Shown here one piece after another: positions 34,481 to 46,899 of a DNA stretch of 64,000 nt (within the stretch, counting starts at the first letter, position 1; the number at the start of each line of letters is the position of its first letter). Source of the DNA: Sophora flavescens (Eukaryota; Streptophyta; Magnoliopsida; Fabales; Fabaceae); assembly GCA_030762895.1 (NCBI GenBank), contig CM061067.1:104937888-105001887 (forward strand), written 5' to 3'. The notes under the pieces are model-generated. The model searched no databases. It was not told the DNA's origin and was given only the letters and a program-made list of their open reading frames with translations. Made by a program: the position numbers and the translations under genes.

Positions 34481-36342
34481 CAGTCACCTATATCACAACT
34501 CACATGAAATACACAAGTAGCTCTTCTCAGTAGTAAGCAATAAAGCAAGCAATGAAACAATGAAGCAAAATAAAAAATTATACATAGAGAGTCCATGCAT
34601 GGTTACCTCAAGGCAGAGCAGGAAATGCACAAAATGAGGAGAGAACAGGGTAGGAGGAGCTCTGCGCGTACGTGGTGATCGGAGAGCTGCGTATGGCGGC
34701 CTGAAACAGAGGGGGCGGAGTATGGCGGCCTGAAACAGAGGGGGGGGGGGGGATTAAAAACAGAGCAGGAAGAGGGGAAAGGAAGAGAGGAGAGGAAGAG
34801 GGAAGAGATGGAAGGAGGAGGAGGACGGAGGCTTACCGGAGACGGCGGTGGTGGCGGTGCCCACTGCACGGTGGTGGTGGCCTGAACGCGAGGGAGAAGA
34901 TCGAAGATGGGTGAGGGAGGAAGGAAGAGAAGGCAGAAATGAGGAAGAAGGGAAAGATTTCACGATTTTATGGATTTATAATTTAGCGACCGAAATAATC
35001 GGTCGCCAATCACTTAAATAAAAAATGGTCGCTAAATTCGGTCGCGGGATGAGTTAATTTGAAATTTGAATTCATAAATTTAGCGACGGAGAACTCAATC
35101 GGTCGCTAACACGCGCGATTTTAATTTTTTTTCGCGCCGTTTAGCGACCGAATTAATATCGGTCGCAAATGTAAATAAAATTTAACCGTTGCATTTAATT
35201 CGGTCGCTATTTCGGTCGCTAAGAATACATAAAATTTCTGACTTTCAACCGTTGCATTTAATTCGGTCGCTATTTCGGTCGCTAAGAAGGGATAAAATTA
35301 CTGACTTTTAAGTTCCTTTATTTAGCGACGGAAATAGCGACCGATAACCCTGCTACGCTCTATTTCGGTCGCTATTTCGGTCGCAGTATTATCTCTAATC
35401 ACTATTTCATGTAGATCCTACAATCGGTCGCTAGTTCGGTCGCAAAAAGCAACCGAAAAATTCGGTCACTATTTTCGGTCGCTAAACAACCTTTTTTTTT
35501 GTAGTGCTAGATGGAATTTGTCCCTCCTACATGACAGGAGTAATATCTGTGGGGCCCCTGATAGAGTGAGACTGTAAAACGCATGGCCATGCTGAAATGA
35601 GTCAATATGAGATATTGACCTCATTTGTTGTTAAGTCTACTCGAGTATCAGGGAACATGATATTGAACTATACAAGGGTGACATATTCTATGACTTGTGT
35701 TCAATATAGATATATGGACAAAGGGATAATAATGCACATGAATATTTGTCACAGAAAGGTTTCGTCAAATCACTGACTTTCTCACTACTTAGGTAGCAGT
35801 GATGTATTGCTAGATACCGCTCACTGTTTGTAATATTAAATGGGATTTAATGTTACTACTAACGTTTTGGGAACCTATAGGGTCACACACATAAGAGCGG
35901 ATTAAAAGAAGCATTAAAAGGAGAGTTGGACTTTCCTATTGGGCCTAGCGCATAGTACATGGGCTTAGGTCAAGTGCTGCTCACTAACTCACTTAAGGAG
36001 GCGCTACTATAAGTAGAAAACTTAAGTTGTTGTGCACACACGGTTGATAACCTAGCCGCACAAAAGGAGTAAGAGTGAACATTAAGTCTCGGTTTTGAAG
36101 CTAGCACTGTAAGACAGAGACGCTTCAGGTTCGTGACGTTGGACGTTCACGGAGTCCGCTCGTGTGGATACCTCTAGAGACACCGTTCGTGCGGTGTTCG
36201 TGATAGACGAATTTCAACCAACAGCCATCGCTTCAATAGGTAAACTTTTTAATCATGAATCATGACCATTCGCAAGGATCCTTCGATGGAAATTTTTCCG
36301 CTGCGTTTTATTTTGTTTTATACGCAAATTCCCAACACCTGC

Positions 36343-37192
36343 TGCATGGGAGTTACAATCGGGAGCCCCCGTAGCCTACTATACTGGTCCGGTGTGTATA
36401 GTGGATGGTAGAGCTTTGGATGGACCTGTTTGGAGGGTTTACACTACAGAGAAAGTGCAGATTACTCTACCACCTGTGGATATCTGTCTACCGCATTGGG
36501 CTGCCCATGGTTTAGTGGTCTTAGGTCCTCAGCAGCCCCAAGACCCACCTCATCAGGAGGCAACACTTGTTATACCTGTTGAGGAAGACCCACCGGAGAT
36601 TATGGAGGAGGACTTAGAGGATGATCCTGTTGAGGAGATAGATGACGATCCTCAGTACCATCCACTTGACGATGATGATGATGATGCTCCCGACGAGGGA
36701 GGTGATGTAGGTGAACTTCCACTAGTTGTATCTCCGCGGGGTGGAGATATTCATAGTGGTCTCCCTAACCGATACCACTCAGACTAGACCAGTCATAGGG
36801 TTTTTCATTTTGAGGTGGTAGTATCTGTGCAGTTATTTTGACTTTTGTGTCTGATCGTGTCTCTTTAAACTTTGTTTAAATACATGTTGATATCTGAACT
36901 AGTTGTTGTAAAAACCATGTTGAACCACTCAATGTAACTTCTGTCAAAAATGGCTTGTCATTAAGAAGGCTTTTATTAATGTAAAAAGGTGTTTGTGTGT
37001 ATTCATGGTGTTGTTTATATTTTCGTCATTTATGTTTAAGGGCGCTTGTGGTGAAAAGTTTTACAATATTTTCAAAGATGTAAATATCTATAATAATTAT
37101 ATATTTTTCGAAAGAAATCGACACGTCGTTAATAATAACATTTTTCTGTAACACATAATAATTAATGTGGTGCTTGGGGAAAGGGTGTCACA
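36343..37192 (+). repeat. Solo LTR, 3' piece
   Basis: It contains the second part of the acidic ORF up to 36787 and then 405 bp of AT-rich sequence to the terminus GGGTGTCACA. The distance from ORF stop to LTR end is almost the same as in the LTR at 1-1228 (400 bp). Confidence 0.75.
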
Positions 37193-37196
37193 GGGA

Positions 37197-38610
37197 GGGA
37201 ACCAAAGAAAATTTCTGAACAACAACAGTGAGAGTAGTGAGAGGAAGAAAAAAAACTTAAAAATGTCTCTACAAATATTCTAAACATAGAGAGAAATACT
37301 GAGAGCAACCAATATACAAAGAGTAAAGAGTAGAGAAATAAAAGGAGAAGCAGGAGCCACTGTCCCTATCCCTTCTCAAGCCGCCACTACATCCACCAGA
37401 GACCATCGCGTCGCCGCCATTCCGGTCGCACGTTGTCGCTTCGGGTGGCAGCTCTGAGCAGAACCCCTTCATCGCTCCACTCAGATTCGGTTTCGGGTCT
37501 CTCTCAACTTAGGACCCATCCCAATGCCTCAGTCACCTCAATGCCGCCATGCTCCGTGACCTGCACAGTCGTCCCTAGATGAAAACAATGCCGCTTCCTT
37601 CCTTGGTTGTTCTGCTTCTCCCGTCGCCAACCAGCTCTATTAGGTTACGTTGTTGATAGAAAGTTGTGGTATCTTGTTTTATTACTTTTTGTTTGTTTCT
37701 TTCGATTTCTTCATTTATTTATTTTTTTTCTTTTTTAGTCTGATCTGGTCTTCCCTCTTGTAGTTTATGGGCTTGGGATGAGTGCTTTGGTGGGCTGATT
37801 AGCCTAAGTTAAGAAAATACTGAAAATAGTTATTAGAAGTTAGACTTTTATTTATTTTTTAAATTAAATCATAAAATAAAAATAAAAAGAAACACCTTGA
37901 AAAGTATTTTTGGGATTGCTTTGTGAGAGGTTTCACACTCGATTCCTTAGATTCGGGATCGCTCTATGGACGCATGTGTCATGTTCTATCTCGATTAGGA
38001 GTTTTCAACATATAACAATATAACAATAAATAAATAACGAAAATATATAAAAAAGAACCTTTTTTAAACAATAAAAAAAAATTTCATAAGAATTAAAATA
38101 AACCAACAAATAAAATATTTTCTATAAGAACTACGTGGCTTTGAATTTCTAATCGCAGCAAGGAATACATAGGAGAGGGACTAATCATCCTATCAAGCCA
38201 AAGCTAATTTTTGTCTACTTTTTTGTGTTTCCCTTTTTTATTTTATTTTTTTATTTTTAGCTAATCAAAATAATTGAACTTGTGTTATTTATGCATGTCC
38301 TGTAGACTTGAGTGTCATGCTCAATCCCTTAAAAGTAAGGTTGCCCTATGGACTTAGGTGCCATGTTCAACCTCTTTAGTGTAAATATTAATTACTAATT
38401 TTTTTATTCGTATAAACAATTTTTGGGGTAAAATAAATAATTTAAAAGTTATTAATTTTGCACAATTAATTCAAGGTACCATTCGTAGAATGGGCGATGT
38501 AGGGTGCTTAACATCTTCCTTATTCGTAACCAACTTCCGAACTCAACTTAGTTTCAAATACCATTTTTTTAAGGTTTTCCAAATTTTCCTAAATTAAATA
38601 AAATTGGTGG
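37197..38610 (+). repeat. Ogre 5' LTR, piece 2 of 3
   Basis: It matches 58170-59625 of the 3' LTR in order: 'ggaaccaaagaaaatt', a GC-rich block with 'catccaccagagaccatcgc', 'gtcccatcctgatc'-like sequence, 'ttgataga' and 'gtagggtgcttaacatcttc'. It is interrupted at 38610 by the second solo LTR. The minus-strand frame near 37269-37472 recurs in the 3' LTR, but it is probably a by-product of the GC-rich block and not a gene. Confidence 0.85.
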
Positions 38611-39067
38611 TGTGACACCCTGCTACCCCACATGTTATAAAGCATTTAAAGGACTAAGATATAAAACCAATCATGCATTAACTGAATAAAATGAATTATT
38701 TGTCCATGGGTAGAAAGGTCCCACATGAACTAGTTCTCAAAACTTGCAGAAAATAAAACAAGTTAAAAACAATTAAAACATAAGCATGAACCATAAAGAA
38801 AACCCAACCCCGATGTCACATTACAGAGCTGGTATAACCAATCCGAATAACAATTCACATAAACAAACTGAAACTAAACATAACTAACTACTAGAAGCGA
38901 CTCCTCAGAGTCACTCCTTAGCAAGTTGCTCACCGTCCTTTGCAAGGTGCTGATCAGGTCAAACAAACAACAAACAACAGGGAGTAAGAATCATGTAAAC
39001 ATATACGGCATGGAGATAGGAAGCAAGGTAAAACATACAGCATATCATCATCATAACATACATCAAC

Positions 39068-39068
<1 letters not shown>

Positions 39069-39141
<73 letters not shown>
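39069..39141. repeat. TA microsatellite
   Basis: About 36 uninterrupted TA units lie within the solo LTR. Tyr-Ile open frames across it are artefacts of this repeat. Confidence 0.95.
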
Positions 39142-39143
<2 letters not shown>

Positions 39144-39855
39144 TACATCAACATCCAACCAACATCACATCAACCAAGAATGCTATGCGATTCGATGCAA
39201 TACTACACTACTCCAACATCGATGTGGATCCAACTAACTCAGGATGTCAACTTCGGAGTTACATATCCGTATTGGCCATATCAGCACCAACACCGACAGT
39301 TCACCAACCAGTGAACCCCATGGATAGCCTCATATCATAACCGGATACGCACCTCGGGGGCGCACAGTTCACCAAACCATGGGTGAACCACCCGAGACTT
39401 GGGCCAAATCATCATAACAGGACGACCTCCCCTATGTTAAACATCCCCCTCAACACAATCTCCAATGCTCTATGCAAATGGCACAACAACAAACAAGGCA
39501 AACACCTCCTTTGCTTGGGCCAAAAAGCACCCAAGACTTATCATCAACATCAACACCTTAGACCCAAACCGTGGGGTCAAGGCCCTCTTGGTCAAAAAGC
39601 ACCAAGGTCCAACATAACAACATCTCGACCAAAAAGCATTGAGAACACTTTGGCCAAAAAGCACCAAAGCGTAACAACGTGCGGTAACCTGTTAGGCACT
39701 GACTTAACCAACTCATCTTTATAATCCTCGTAGTTAATCATTAACCAAGTTATCTAAGTTCCATTATTTGGTTATTACATTGTTACATCACTACTGGGGA
39801 TAATTGGGGTTAATACCCCTTAATTTCCTTTAATTCGGTTTCTGATCAGGAGGGG

Positions 39856-40119
39856 AAGCACGGGCGTGCTTGTCCCCAGCACGGTCGTGCTTCCACTTAA
39901 GTGGAGCACGGGCGTGCTCTTTATTAGGCACGACCTTGCTTATGCAGCACGGCTCGTCTTCTTGCTCCGCTACGCCGGTCGTCTTCGCTCTGCGACGGCT
40001 GCCGTCTTGCCGTCTCTTACTGCGGTCATGCTAACTGCACGACCATTTTCCAAAATTCAAACTGGGAGCACGGGTGTGCTCCCTGTTGAGCACGGCAGTG
40101 CTCAATGCACGACAATACT
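39856..40119. repeat. Array of AGCACG-CGTGCT palindromes in the solo LTR
   Basis: Near-palindromic 14-mers of the form AGCACGNNCGTGCT occur at 39857-39870, 39878-39891, 39905-39918, 40067-40080 and 40089-40102, with degenerate copies between. They are separated by unrelated sequence, so this is a set of dispersed motifs and not a simple tandem array. The same motif occurs at the matching place in the LTR at 61572-64000. Confidence 0.85.
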
Positions 40120-40208
40120 GATCTGGGCAGGAAAAAGAGCTTAGTTCTTGGGCAAAAACTCTCATACACTCTCAAATCAGAACCTAGGGTCCTTGGACTA
40201 ATCCATTG

Positions 40209-42567
40209 TGTAATACCCCAAAGTACATTGAGATACTACTAGATATAAAACATAAGAAACACTGAAATTAGCTTTTCGCTAAACATCTCATACATTTTCA
40301 AAAAAATCATACTTAGAGACTAAATAATGACAATATGACACTTGACTCCGATCCGGCAACATCTTCAATAACAAACAGCTTACATTGGAACAACTGCCAA
40401 GTATTTCCGGAGATACTTAACAGTTCTCCAACATAGGAGGGACTAACCTGAAACAAAAGGGTGAGGGGGTGAGATATGAAATCTCAGTGAATTCCCTGCA
40501 ACAGGGGACTCAGTTCCACCCATATACATATATTAGTAAACTTATACATATCATTAAGTATAAACATCATTGCTGCCCCCCACGCACCATGGTACTTAAG
40601 AGGGACTAGCTTTGGGTTCAATCCTGACATCATCATGTCATTAAAAAAATATTTGTGAACCACTCATTCGGACATCCCATTTTAATTTTGTCAGTGATAA
40701 ACATCGTTGTTCCCCGCGCACCGAGGTACTTAAGAGGAACTAGCTCTATACTGTAAGGCAGGACATACGTCTATGACCACAAGCGGCGTCCCACTTGCTT
40801 TGCACTTACCTGCTTGCCTTTCCTAACCGTAAGGACTTCTAAACTTGCCTTTCAATCTGAAAGGACTTTTGTACTTGACATCTGAAATGTCACTGATAAC
40901 CATTCTAATTGGAAACAAGAATAGAATTAGCATGGTTACTACCTTTGGATGCCAAAAGGTGTTTCACATTCATTTCTTCATAATATTAAATAACTTAACT
41001 CACATATCAATTTATAGCTTAAAAAATAACGACCTAAAGCAAAACTTATAAACCATTCACATGAAGAATATATGATCTCTCAATCAAGTATTCAACAAAA
41101 GATAATGCATCAACAACATAAGCAGAATTTCAGCAGTTTTCAATTAACTTCTATGATTTTATTAAAATACCAAACGAAGTCGGATTTGGACAAAAGACCA
41201 CTCCCTGGAAATCTAAATAAGTCTAATTTATAAATAAGATTTTAGTTTTGGAATACAGTTTACTAAAACTTACAGTTTTAATAAGCAAGTTTCTGCACCC
41301 AGAAAAACAGGGCAGTTACAATACTCCGAATTATAACAGGTTTTTCTTCATCTATAATCAGTGTAAAACAGCCAAACAAGTACCTAATTTGTAGCATTTC
41401 GAGTCTATTTTCAAGAAAAACAATAATGATACCGAACAAAGCCCTATAGAAATAATTATAAAAATACTGCACATATGTTTATACGGGTTTCTGACCAGTA
41501 AATTTCATTTGGGACTTTTCACAAACAGATTACATGCATGCAATTGAAATAATTTACATCATCAATATGTACTCAATTGACTTCATATAATCAACATGAA
41601 GATGCCAAATCAAACAATAAAAGCAAGCAAATCAAAATTCCTAAGCTTGGATTTATGGTTACCAAGCACTAAGCTAATGAAACTCACATAAGCAAATAAT
41701 GGAGATAGTGTGGTGGAGGTTTATTTCCTTAGAATTCCCTCCCTGATCTGACTTTGCTCTTCCTTGCTCTCAAGTGTGGCTGCTCCAAACTCACTTCACA
41801 AGGAAAATTGATGTTTGTTTCATGTTGATTTTGGAAGAAAACGGAAGAAGAAGAAGAAGAAAAAGGAGGAGGTGGTAGAGGAGACCGAAATTATGAAGGA
41901 AGAGGGGGAGGAATGTGTTGTTTCTGCAAGTATATATTGATGATGATTGTGTTGTCCTGCCCTAAACTCCCTCTCTTGGCCGAATTTGTGAGCTTCAAGG
42001 GTAGAGAATGGAGGCTTGGTTTAGGTTTAGGGTTTGAAGAGGGAAAACATGGAGGTTCTGATGAAGGAGAAGAAGGGAGTGTTTTCAGAAAATGGGAAGT
42101 GAGAGTGAGGGAGAGTCTTCGTGATTTTTTAAGAGAGGAGAGGGGTATGCATAGTAAATTAGGTGGTGTGACTAGCAAATTAATAAAATCAGCTTTTTGA
42201 AATAAATAAAACATTTGTGAAATCTTAGAGTTAGGTACTTTCATAAAATAAATTCTACCATTTATAAATCTCAAAATAATTATATTTTCTTACTAAAATG
42301 TCTCTTAGCCAAATAATATGATTTGAAACTAAATTATAAAATATCATTTTATAATTATCAAACACAAATAATTATCACTGTACAAAATAAATTGAATAGT
42401 TTAATAATAATTATCCCGCTTCTAAAACTGGTATATGACATAAAGAAAATTTATTACTTCACTAATCAATCAATTATAGATTGTACATTTATGTAATATA
42501 TATAAGGATTCAAAATACCCAAGATAAAGTTATAGAAGTTAGGACACTCTTGAGAAAGGATATTACA
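40209..42567 (-). repeat. LARD 3' LTR
   Basis: The LTR is 2.36 kb. It contains an internal near-duplication: 'gcaccatggtacttaagagg' and 'gcaccgaggtacttaagagg' about 150 bp apart, each followed by 'actagct'. A purine-rich block (41840-42160) gives long open frames on both strands that recur in the other LTR. I regard these as composition effects. Confidence 0.88.
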
Positions 42568-45500
42568 TTTCTAACCCCCTACAAGAAATTTTGTCCTCAA
42601 AATTTAAGTTATAACATACCCGAGAGAAATGCATTAACAATGATTTATCAAACAATAACAGTCGTTGTCTTAGTACACTTCCCACCTCATGACATTTAAA
42701 AGCATGCAAGTGATAATTGAAAACACAAACTACTTCAGTTTGCATTTAGGTTCCTAGGATGGTTTCTACAAGATCCTTCGTCTAGTAGCTACTAAGCTTC
42801 CGGTTCGGGACTGTGGTTAACCACTTGAACCAGCATAGTTTTGAAAGTTAAGCTGAGTCTTAAACTCATTTAGCTTCTGCTGCGGACTCTGATTTCTAAA
42901 GTCCCGAAGTCCTCGCTCTTTGAATACGAAACTAGAACTACGAAACGTAACTACCGATATGGGCTTCAACTCTACTAACCCAAACCTATGTGCCCTTGTC
43001 TCAAACTTGATATCACATATACTATGATTCAATTTGAATTAAACATCAAATTTTATTTTTTTTTTTTTTTATTTTTTATTTATTTTTACTTTCGACTAAA
43101 CCAAAGATAGTCAATAACATGCTAGACTACGGTTGCTAGTCTCATCAATGCTAACATAGTATGTCAAGTTTAAAACAAAAGGAATTGTGCAGTGCTACTC
43201 AGGTACCATAAAAGATACTACTAGTGAATATGCAATCAATAACATAACCACTATGCAGTTAAAACATGCAAGGATCCATTTACAAATCTTGAAGCCTAGA
43301 ACAATTTCTCTTTTCAAAACAGGTAACAAAACAATTCAAAGGATTGTTATAATAAATAGTGAGTCAACCGACACCACATTACAACATACTACACAACTGC
43401 TAATCTAATTTAATTTGATGTCCCAAACATCTTATGAGGTTCACATTCTCAAAATAAAAGTCTTATGAACTCATCAACTAGTTCAAGAACAAACAAGCAT
43501 CATGCGGTCCTCTTAAATAATATTAAAAAGAATTAATCAGGTACAAGTCATGTATTTGCATGCATTCATTCTTTTCCATTAGTAATATAAATCAAGTAAT
43601 TAACAAGCTCGTTACCATTTACAAACTATGACACATGTAATATCCTCCTCAACAAGGTTTCTTTTGGAATTTGATTCTACTTTACCTATATACTAAACCA
43701 TTTCCCTGAACTTATTAAAGAACATGATAAATTTGGGCCATTGATGATTCTCTGACTTGAAACCAAGAACATACAACAATGCATCTTAAATGATTTACAT
43801 GTACAACCAAACAAATTAAACCTTTCCAATCTTGCATCAATTATCACACCCCAAGACATCACTAAGGAAGATTAAAACATTCTCATGCATGGAAGTCAGT
43901 TTGACTTAATGTAAAAAAAAATAGGAAAGCATTGAGAAAACACAAACATGGATAGATATTTGATCTTAGTGGTAGCTCATATATAATATGAAAAATCCTA
44001 GGGTACAAGGCCATAATATGTATATCACATGCACCATAGGTTAGATTATGTAAAGAAAAACAAAAGCTAAATTATAGACTTTGTTCATGCGGCTTCAAAC
44101 AGGCCGAGAAGAATTCGATCAGAGTCCAAAAACAAACAACAACTAATACCTAACTATAGGAATATTGTTGCAGGACAGAGCAGTTACATGCAAGTATATA
44201 TGAAAGGGTTAAAAGGTTTATCAATTATACTTAACATTTTGAAATATAGATTGGAATTAATAACATCTTATACATTCAATTTAGCTGATAAAAGGGTCAT
44301 GGAAAATAAGGAATTAAAACATGAAACAAAACCGAATAAGAGGGAAGGATTTATTCACTTTTAGTGTACATGGTTTTACCGCATTCCACCTAACAAGTAA
44401 AACCGCACAAAGGATGAAACTTTATAACAACCATCACTCTTATTAGATTCAACGAGAGAAACAGAAAATAATGTGCATGTCTATCCTTTTTTTTTTAACT
44501 ACCATCTTAAACAAAACACAATTCAAAAGTCTAAGACATACAAGGCTAATCCATTCGGTTAAATTTCTCATATAGCAACAATTACTTAGCTTTATACTTA
44601 AAAGATAGCGCATGCTTCTTTCACATTTACATATCATGTTCAGTTGACCTTCATGGTTACAATCAAAAGAATGCATCGAACAAGGCAACCAGTTCCCTTT
44701 CTATTCTCAAAACAACAGCATATAATAAGAGATAACTTGCGTTTATCCTGGCAACCTCAGGTTACCAGGGTGCAACAAAAGAATTTGGGAATAGACACAA
44801 TCACCTATTCTTTGCAAGCATATGAGCTTGCAATTTTCCAAAGGTGTCCGATTAGAGGGGAGAAACTTAAAGATCATAGTAGATACTCCCAAAACATATA
44901 GCAAGACATAACAACAACACATAAGCATGCAAAGGTTTATATTATTCCTACCAGCATTTATTTCCATACTCAAGTAATCTGAATTATCATCTCTATCACA
45001 TCCAGGCATCCCTTAATTGCTAGTACCATATCCTAGCCTTCAAGGAATTGAAGAACTTACAAAAACATATCTCACCCACAATTACTTAAGTGGCCTTAAT
45101 GGCTAATTTGGTTCTGAAACAATTGTCTCACTAAAATGTAGACCATTTTAGATCTTTAATGCCTTGCTATACTTCACTTTATCATGATTAAGAGAAATAA
45201 TCCAAACACAGTTAGGACATCAAGAGTGAAATTACATCAAAAACCTAAGCCATCAATTCAATAAAACTTAATTTATCACAATTTGGAGGATAATGACTAA
45301 AGTTACCATTCCCAATTTAATCCATTGTCTAAACGTCAAATCTCAAACAGTTACTAGTTCATGTAACACTAATCAAAACTAAGCATGTGGACAATACATC
45401 ATAAACCAGTCTCAAGTGTCCAAAACCAAGAAAGATCATGCAAAAATTCAAGTGTTATCAAATTTGAAAACTGCGAGCAGAATTTTCATGGAATTGAAAT

Positions 45501-46238
45501 GGAGATTCTTACACCAGTACCAACTCAAATTCAAAAATTCCAAAGCCTAGGTTATTAAAAATTATGTCTACTTTCTATTAGCACATGAATCAACTCAAAC
45601 CGATATTTGGACAATTTAATACAATTTAAATAATAAGACAGTCCCAGTTCAGAATTCTCAGTACAAGCAGCAACTTAAATATCATTTTTATCATTCAATA
45701 GTTAATGAAATTGAATCGTTCCAAAGCCTATATCGTTAAAAATTCTATCTATTTTCTATTAAAGCAGGAATCAAGTCAATCCAATATTTTTACAGTTTAC
45801 TAAAATTTAAATACTAAGACAGTGTCAGCACAGAATCTCCAGGACAAACATCATATTACATGTTATTTTTCTCCCTTGATACTCAATGAAATTGAATCGT
45901 TCCAAAACCTATCTCGAAGGAAAACAAGTCTATTTTCTGATGGTACAAAGATCACTTCGAAACAAGCCCTATGGAGTAAGTTATGGATAAAACACTAACA
46001 AGGGTGCATTACGGGTTTGAAGGATGTACAATTAAAACATTTTCAAAAGATGACTTGTACAAAAGACTTGTCCTTGTGAGATAATACTCTTCGTCATTCT
46101 TCACGCGAATACCTGAGGTAGCCTACCTCATTAATTCACTTGAAGAAAGTGGAACAATATCAGCCCACATAACCTGACACACAAACCCCTAAGCCGGATC
46201 TTTCTAGACTCATACTCACAGTCCGATGGGATCGAACT
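42568..46238 (-). other. LARD interior, non-coding
   Basis: This is about 3.7 kb of AT-rich sequence. On the minus strand a purine tract 'gtagggggttagaaa' precedes the 3' LTR. Two related blocks near 45470-45730 and 45640-45920 share 'aatgaaattgaatcgttcca' and 'gacagt..cag', a diverged internal duplication. No frame shows gag, protease, integrase or RT motifs. Confidence 0.8.
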
Positions 46239-46250
46239 GCTCTGATACCA
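46239..46250 (-). other. LARD primer binding site
   Basis: On the minus strand TGGTATCAGAGC lies three bases inside the 5' LTR edge at 46254, a perfect match to the initiator Met-tRNA type site. Confidence 0.92.
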
Positions 46251-46683
46251 TAATGTAATACCCCAAAGTACATTGAGATACTACTAGATATAAAACATAA
46301 GAAACACTGAAATTATCTTTTCGCTAAACATCTCATACATTTTCAAAAAAATCATACTTAGAGACTAAATAATGACAATATGACACTTGACTCCAATCCG
46401 GCAACATCTTCAATAACAAACAACTTACATTGGAACAACTGCCAAGTATTTCAGGGGATACTTCACAGTTCTCCAACATAGGAGGGATTAGCCTGAAACA
46501 AAAGGGTGAGGGGGTGAGATATGAAATCTCAGTGAATTCCCTACAACAGAGGACTCAGTCCCACACATATACATATATTAGTAAACTTATACATATCATC
46601 AAGTATAAACATCATTGCTGCCCCCCACGCACCATGGTTCACGGCTGGGCCGTGATGGCCTCTGACTTCCAAGTCTTCATTCA

Positions 46684-46899
46684 CTCGCGAGGCGAGATGT
46701 CTCTCGCGGGGCGAGTCTTCAAACCTCAAACTGTTCACGGGCGTGGTCTTCATCACGGCTTGGCCATGATGGTCTCTGTCTTGCAGGTCTTCATGATTCG
46801 CGGGGCGAGAATAGTCTCGCGTGGCGAGACAGAAATGTTGACTTTTGCTGCTTTGTTGACCTTCAGTCTCGCGAGGCGAGAATACACTCGCGGGGCGAG
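46684..46899. repeat. Array of CTCGCG(A/G)GGCGAG palindromes
   Basis: Six 13-mers occur at 46684, 46703, 46797, 46816, 46868 and 46887, in three close pairs 19 bp apart. Between the pairs are 'cacggctgggccgtg'-type palindromes. The same motif recurs at 52808-52940 in an unrelated LTR. Confidence 0.88.

Larger units (their letters stand above)
30725..35506 (-). mobile_element. CACTA transposon carrying a B3-like gene, copy 2 (inverted)
   Basis: The ends are CACTACAAAAAAAAAACC and TTTTTTTTTTGTAGTG, flanked by CTA (30722-30724 and 35507-35509). The uninterrupted copia 5' LTR shows the empty site with a single CTA. Subterminal TAGCGACCGAAAT-type repeats fill both ends (30750-30990, 34980-35490). 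It is collinear, in reverse, with 16850-20064: B3-like gene at 31279-31668, intron-like stretch, CT-rich exon (34600-34960). It has about 1.5 kb of extra sequence, mostly between 32840 and 34480. There is no transposase. Confidence 0.92.
22819..36337 (+). mobile_element. Ty1/copia retrotransposon with a CACTA in its 3' LTR
   Basis: The LTRs (22819-24223 and 30144-36337) begin TGTTGGTGTAAGCC and end AATTCCCAACA. A primer site follows the first and a polypurine tract precedes the second. Between them are a long leader and a gag-protease-integrase-RT-RNase H reading frame broken by small indels. Flanks are CCTGT (22814-22818) and CCTGC (36338-36342), a one-mismatch 5-bp duplication. Without the CACTA insertion the LTRs are about 1405 and 1409 bp. 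By eye I count about 25 substitutions between them, just under 2%, so the insertion is fairly young. Confidence 0.93.
30144..36337 (+). repeat. Copia 3' LTR, interrupted by a CACTA element
   Basis: It matches the 5' LTR from 'tgttggtgtaag' to 'ttcccaaca'. At 30724 it is broken by a 4782-bp CACTA element with a CTA duplication, and it resumes at 35510 with 'gatggaatttgtccc'. This gives a clear time order: the copia insertion came first, then the CACTA. Confidence 0.93.
22748..36787 (+). pseudogene. Acidic LTR ORF split by the copia insertion
   Basis: The start (22748) reads MDPDAPLVHF, like the 166-aa ORF at 328-828. The frame has TGA and TAG stops within 20 codons and is then cut by the copia element at 22819. 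It resumes in the same frame after 36342 with 'AAWELQSGAPVAYYTGP', continues through 'VWRVYTTEKVQITLPP', and ends in the acidic tail 'VEEDPPEIMEEDLEDDPVEE', 'DPQYHPLDDDDDD', with its stop at 36785-36787. The conserved blocks match the other copy in order. The function is unknown. Confidence 0.65.
15831..37192 (+). mobile_element. Ty3/gypsy solo LTR (about 4.6 kb) carrying two nested elements
   Basis: It starts TGTAACGTCCTG and ends GGGTGTCACA, flanked by GGGA on both sides (15827-15830, 37193-37196). Taking out a CACTA element (16850-20064) and a copia element (22819-36337) leaves three collinear pieces: 15831-16849, 20068-22818 and 36343-37192. They include a TATA box, a CT-rich leader, a candidate LTR intron and an acidic ORF near the 3' end. 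No primer site, gag or pol is present, so this is a solo LTR left by recombination. It is related to the LTR at 1-1228. Confidence 0.8.

Noticed and set aside
37269..37472. Small Cys/Gly-rich open frame also present at 58145-58476
   Set aside because: Both lie at the same place in the two LTRs of one Ogre element. The frame length and C-terminus differ between them, and it follows a GC-rich block in antisense, so I do not support a gene.
38954..39237. Tyr-Ile-rich open frames
   Set aside because: They are a direct product of the TA microsatellite at 39069-39141.
41891..42274. Long overlapping open frames on both strands, repeated at 51056-51507
   Set aside because: The two places are the two LTRs of one element, so recurrence is expected. 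The tract is purine-rich, and both strands are open for that reason.
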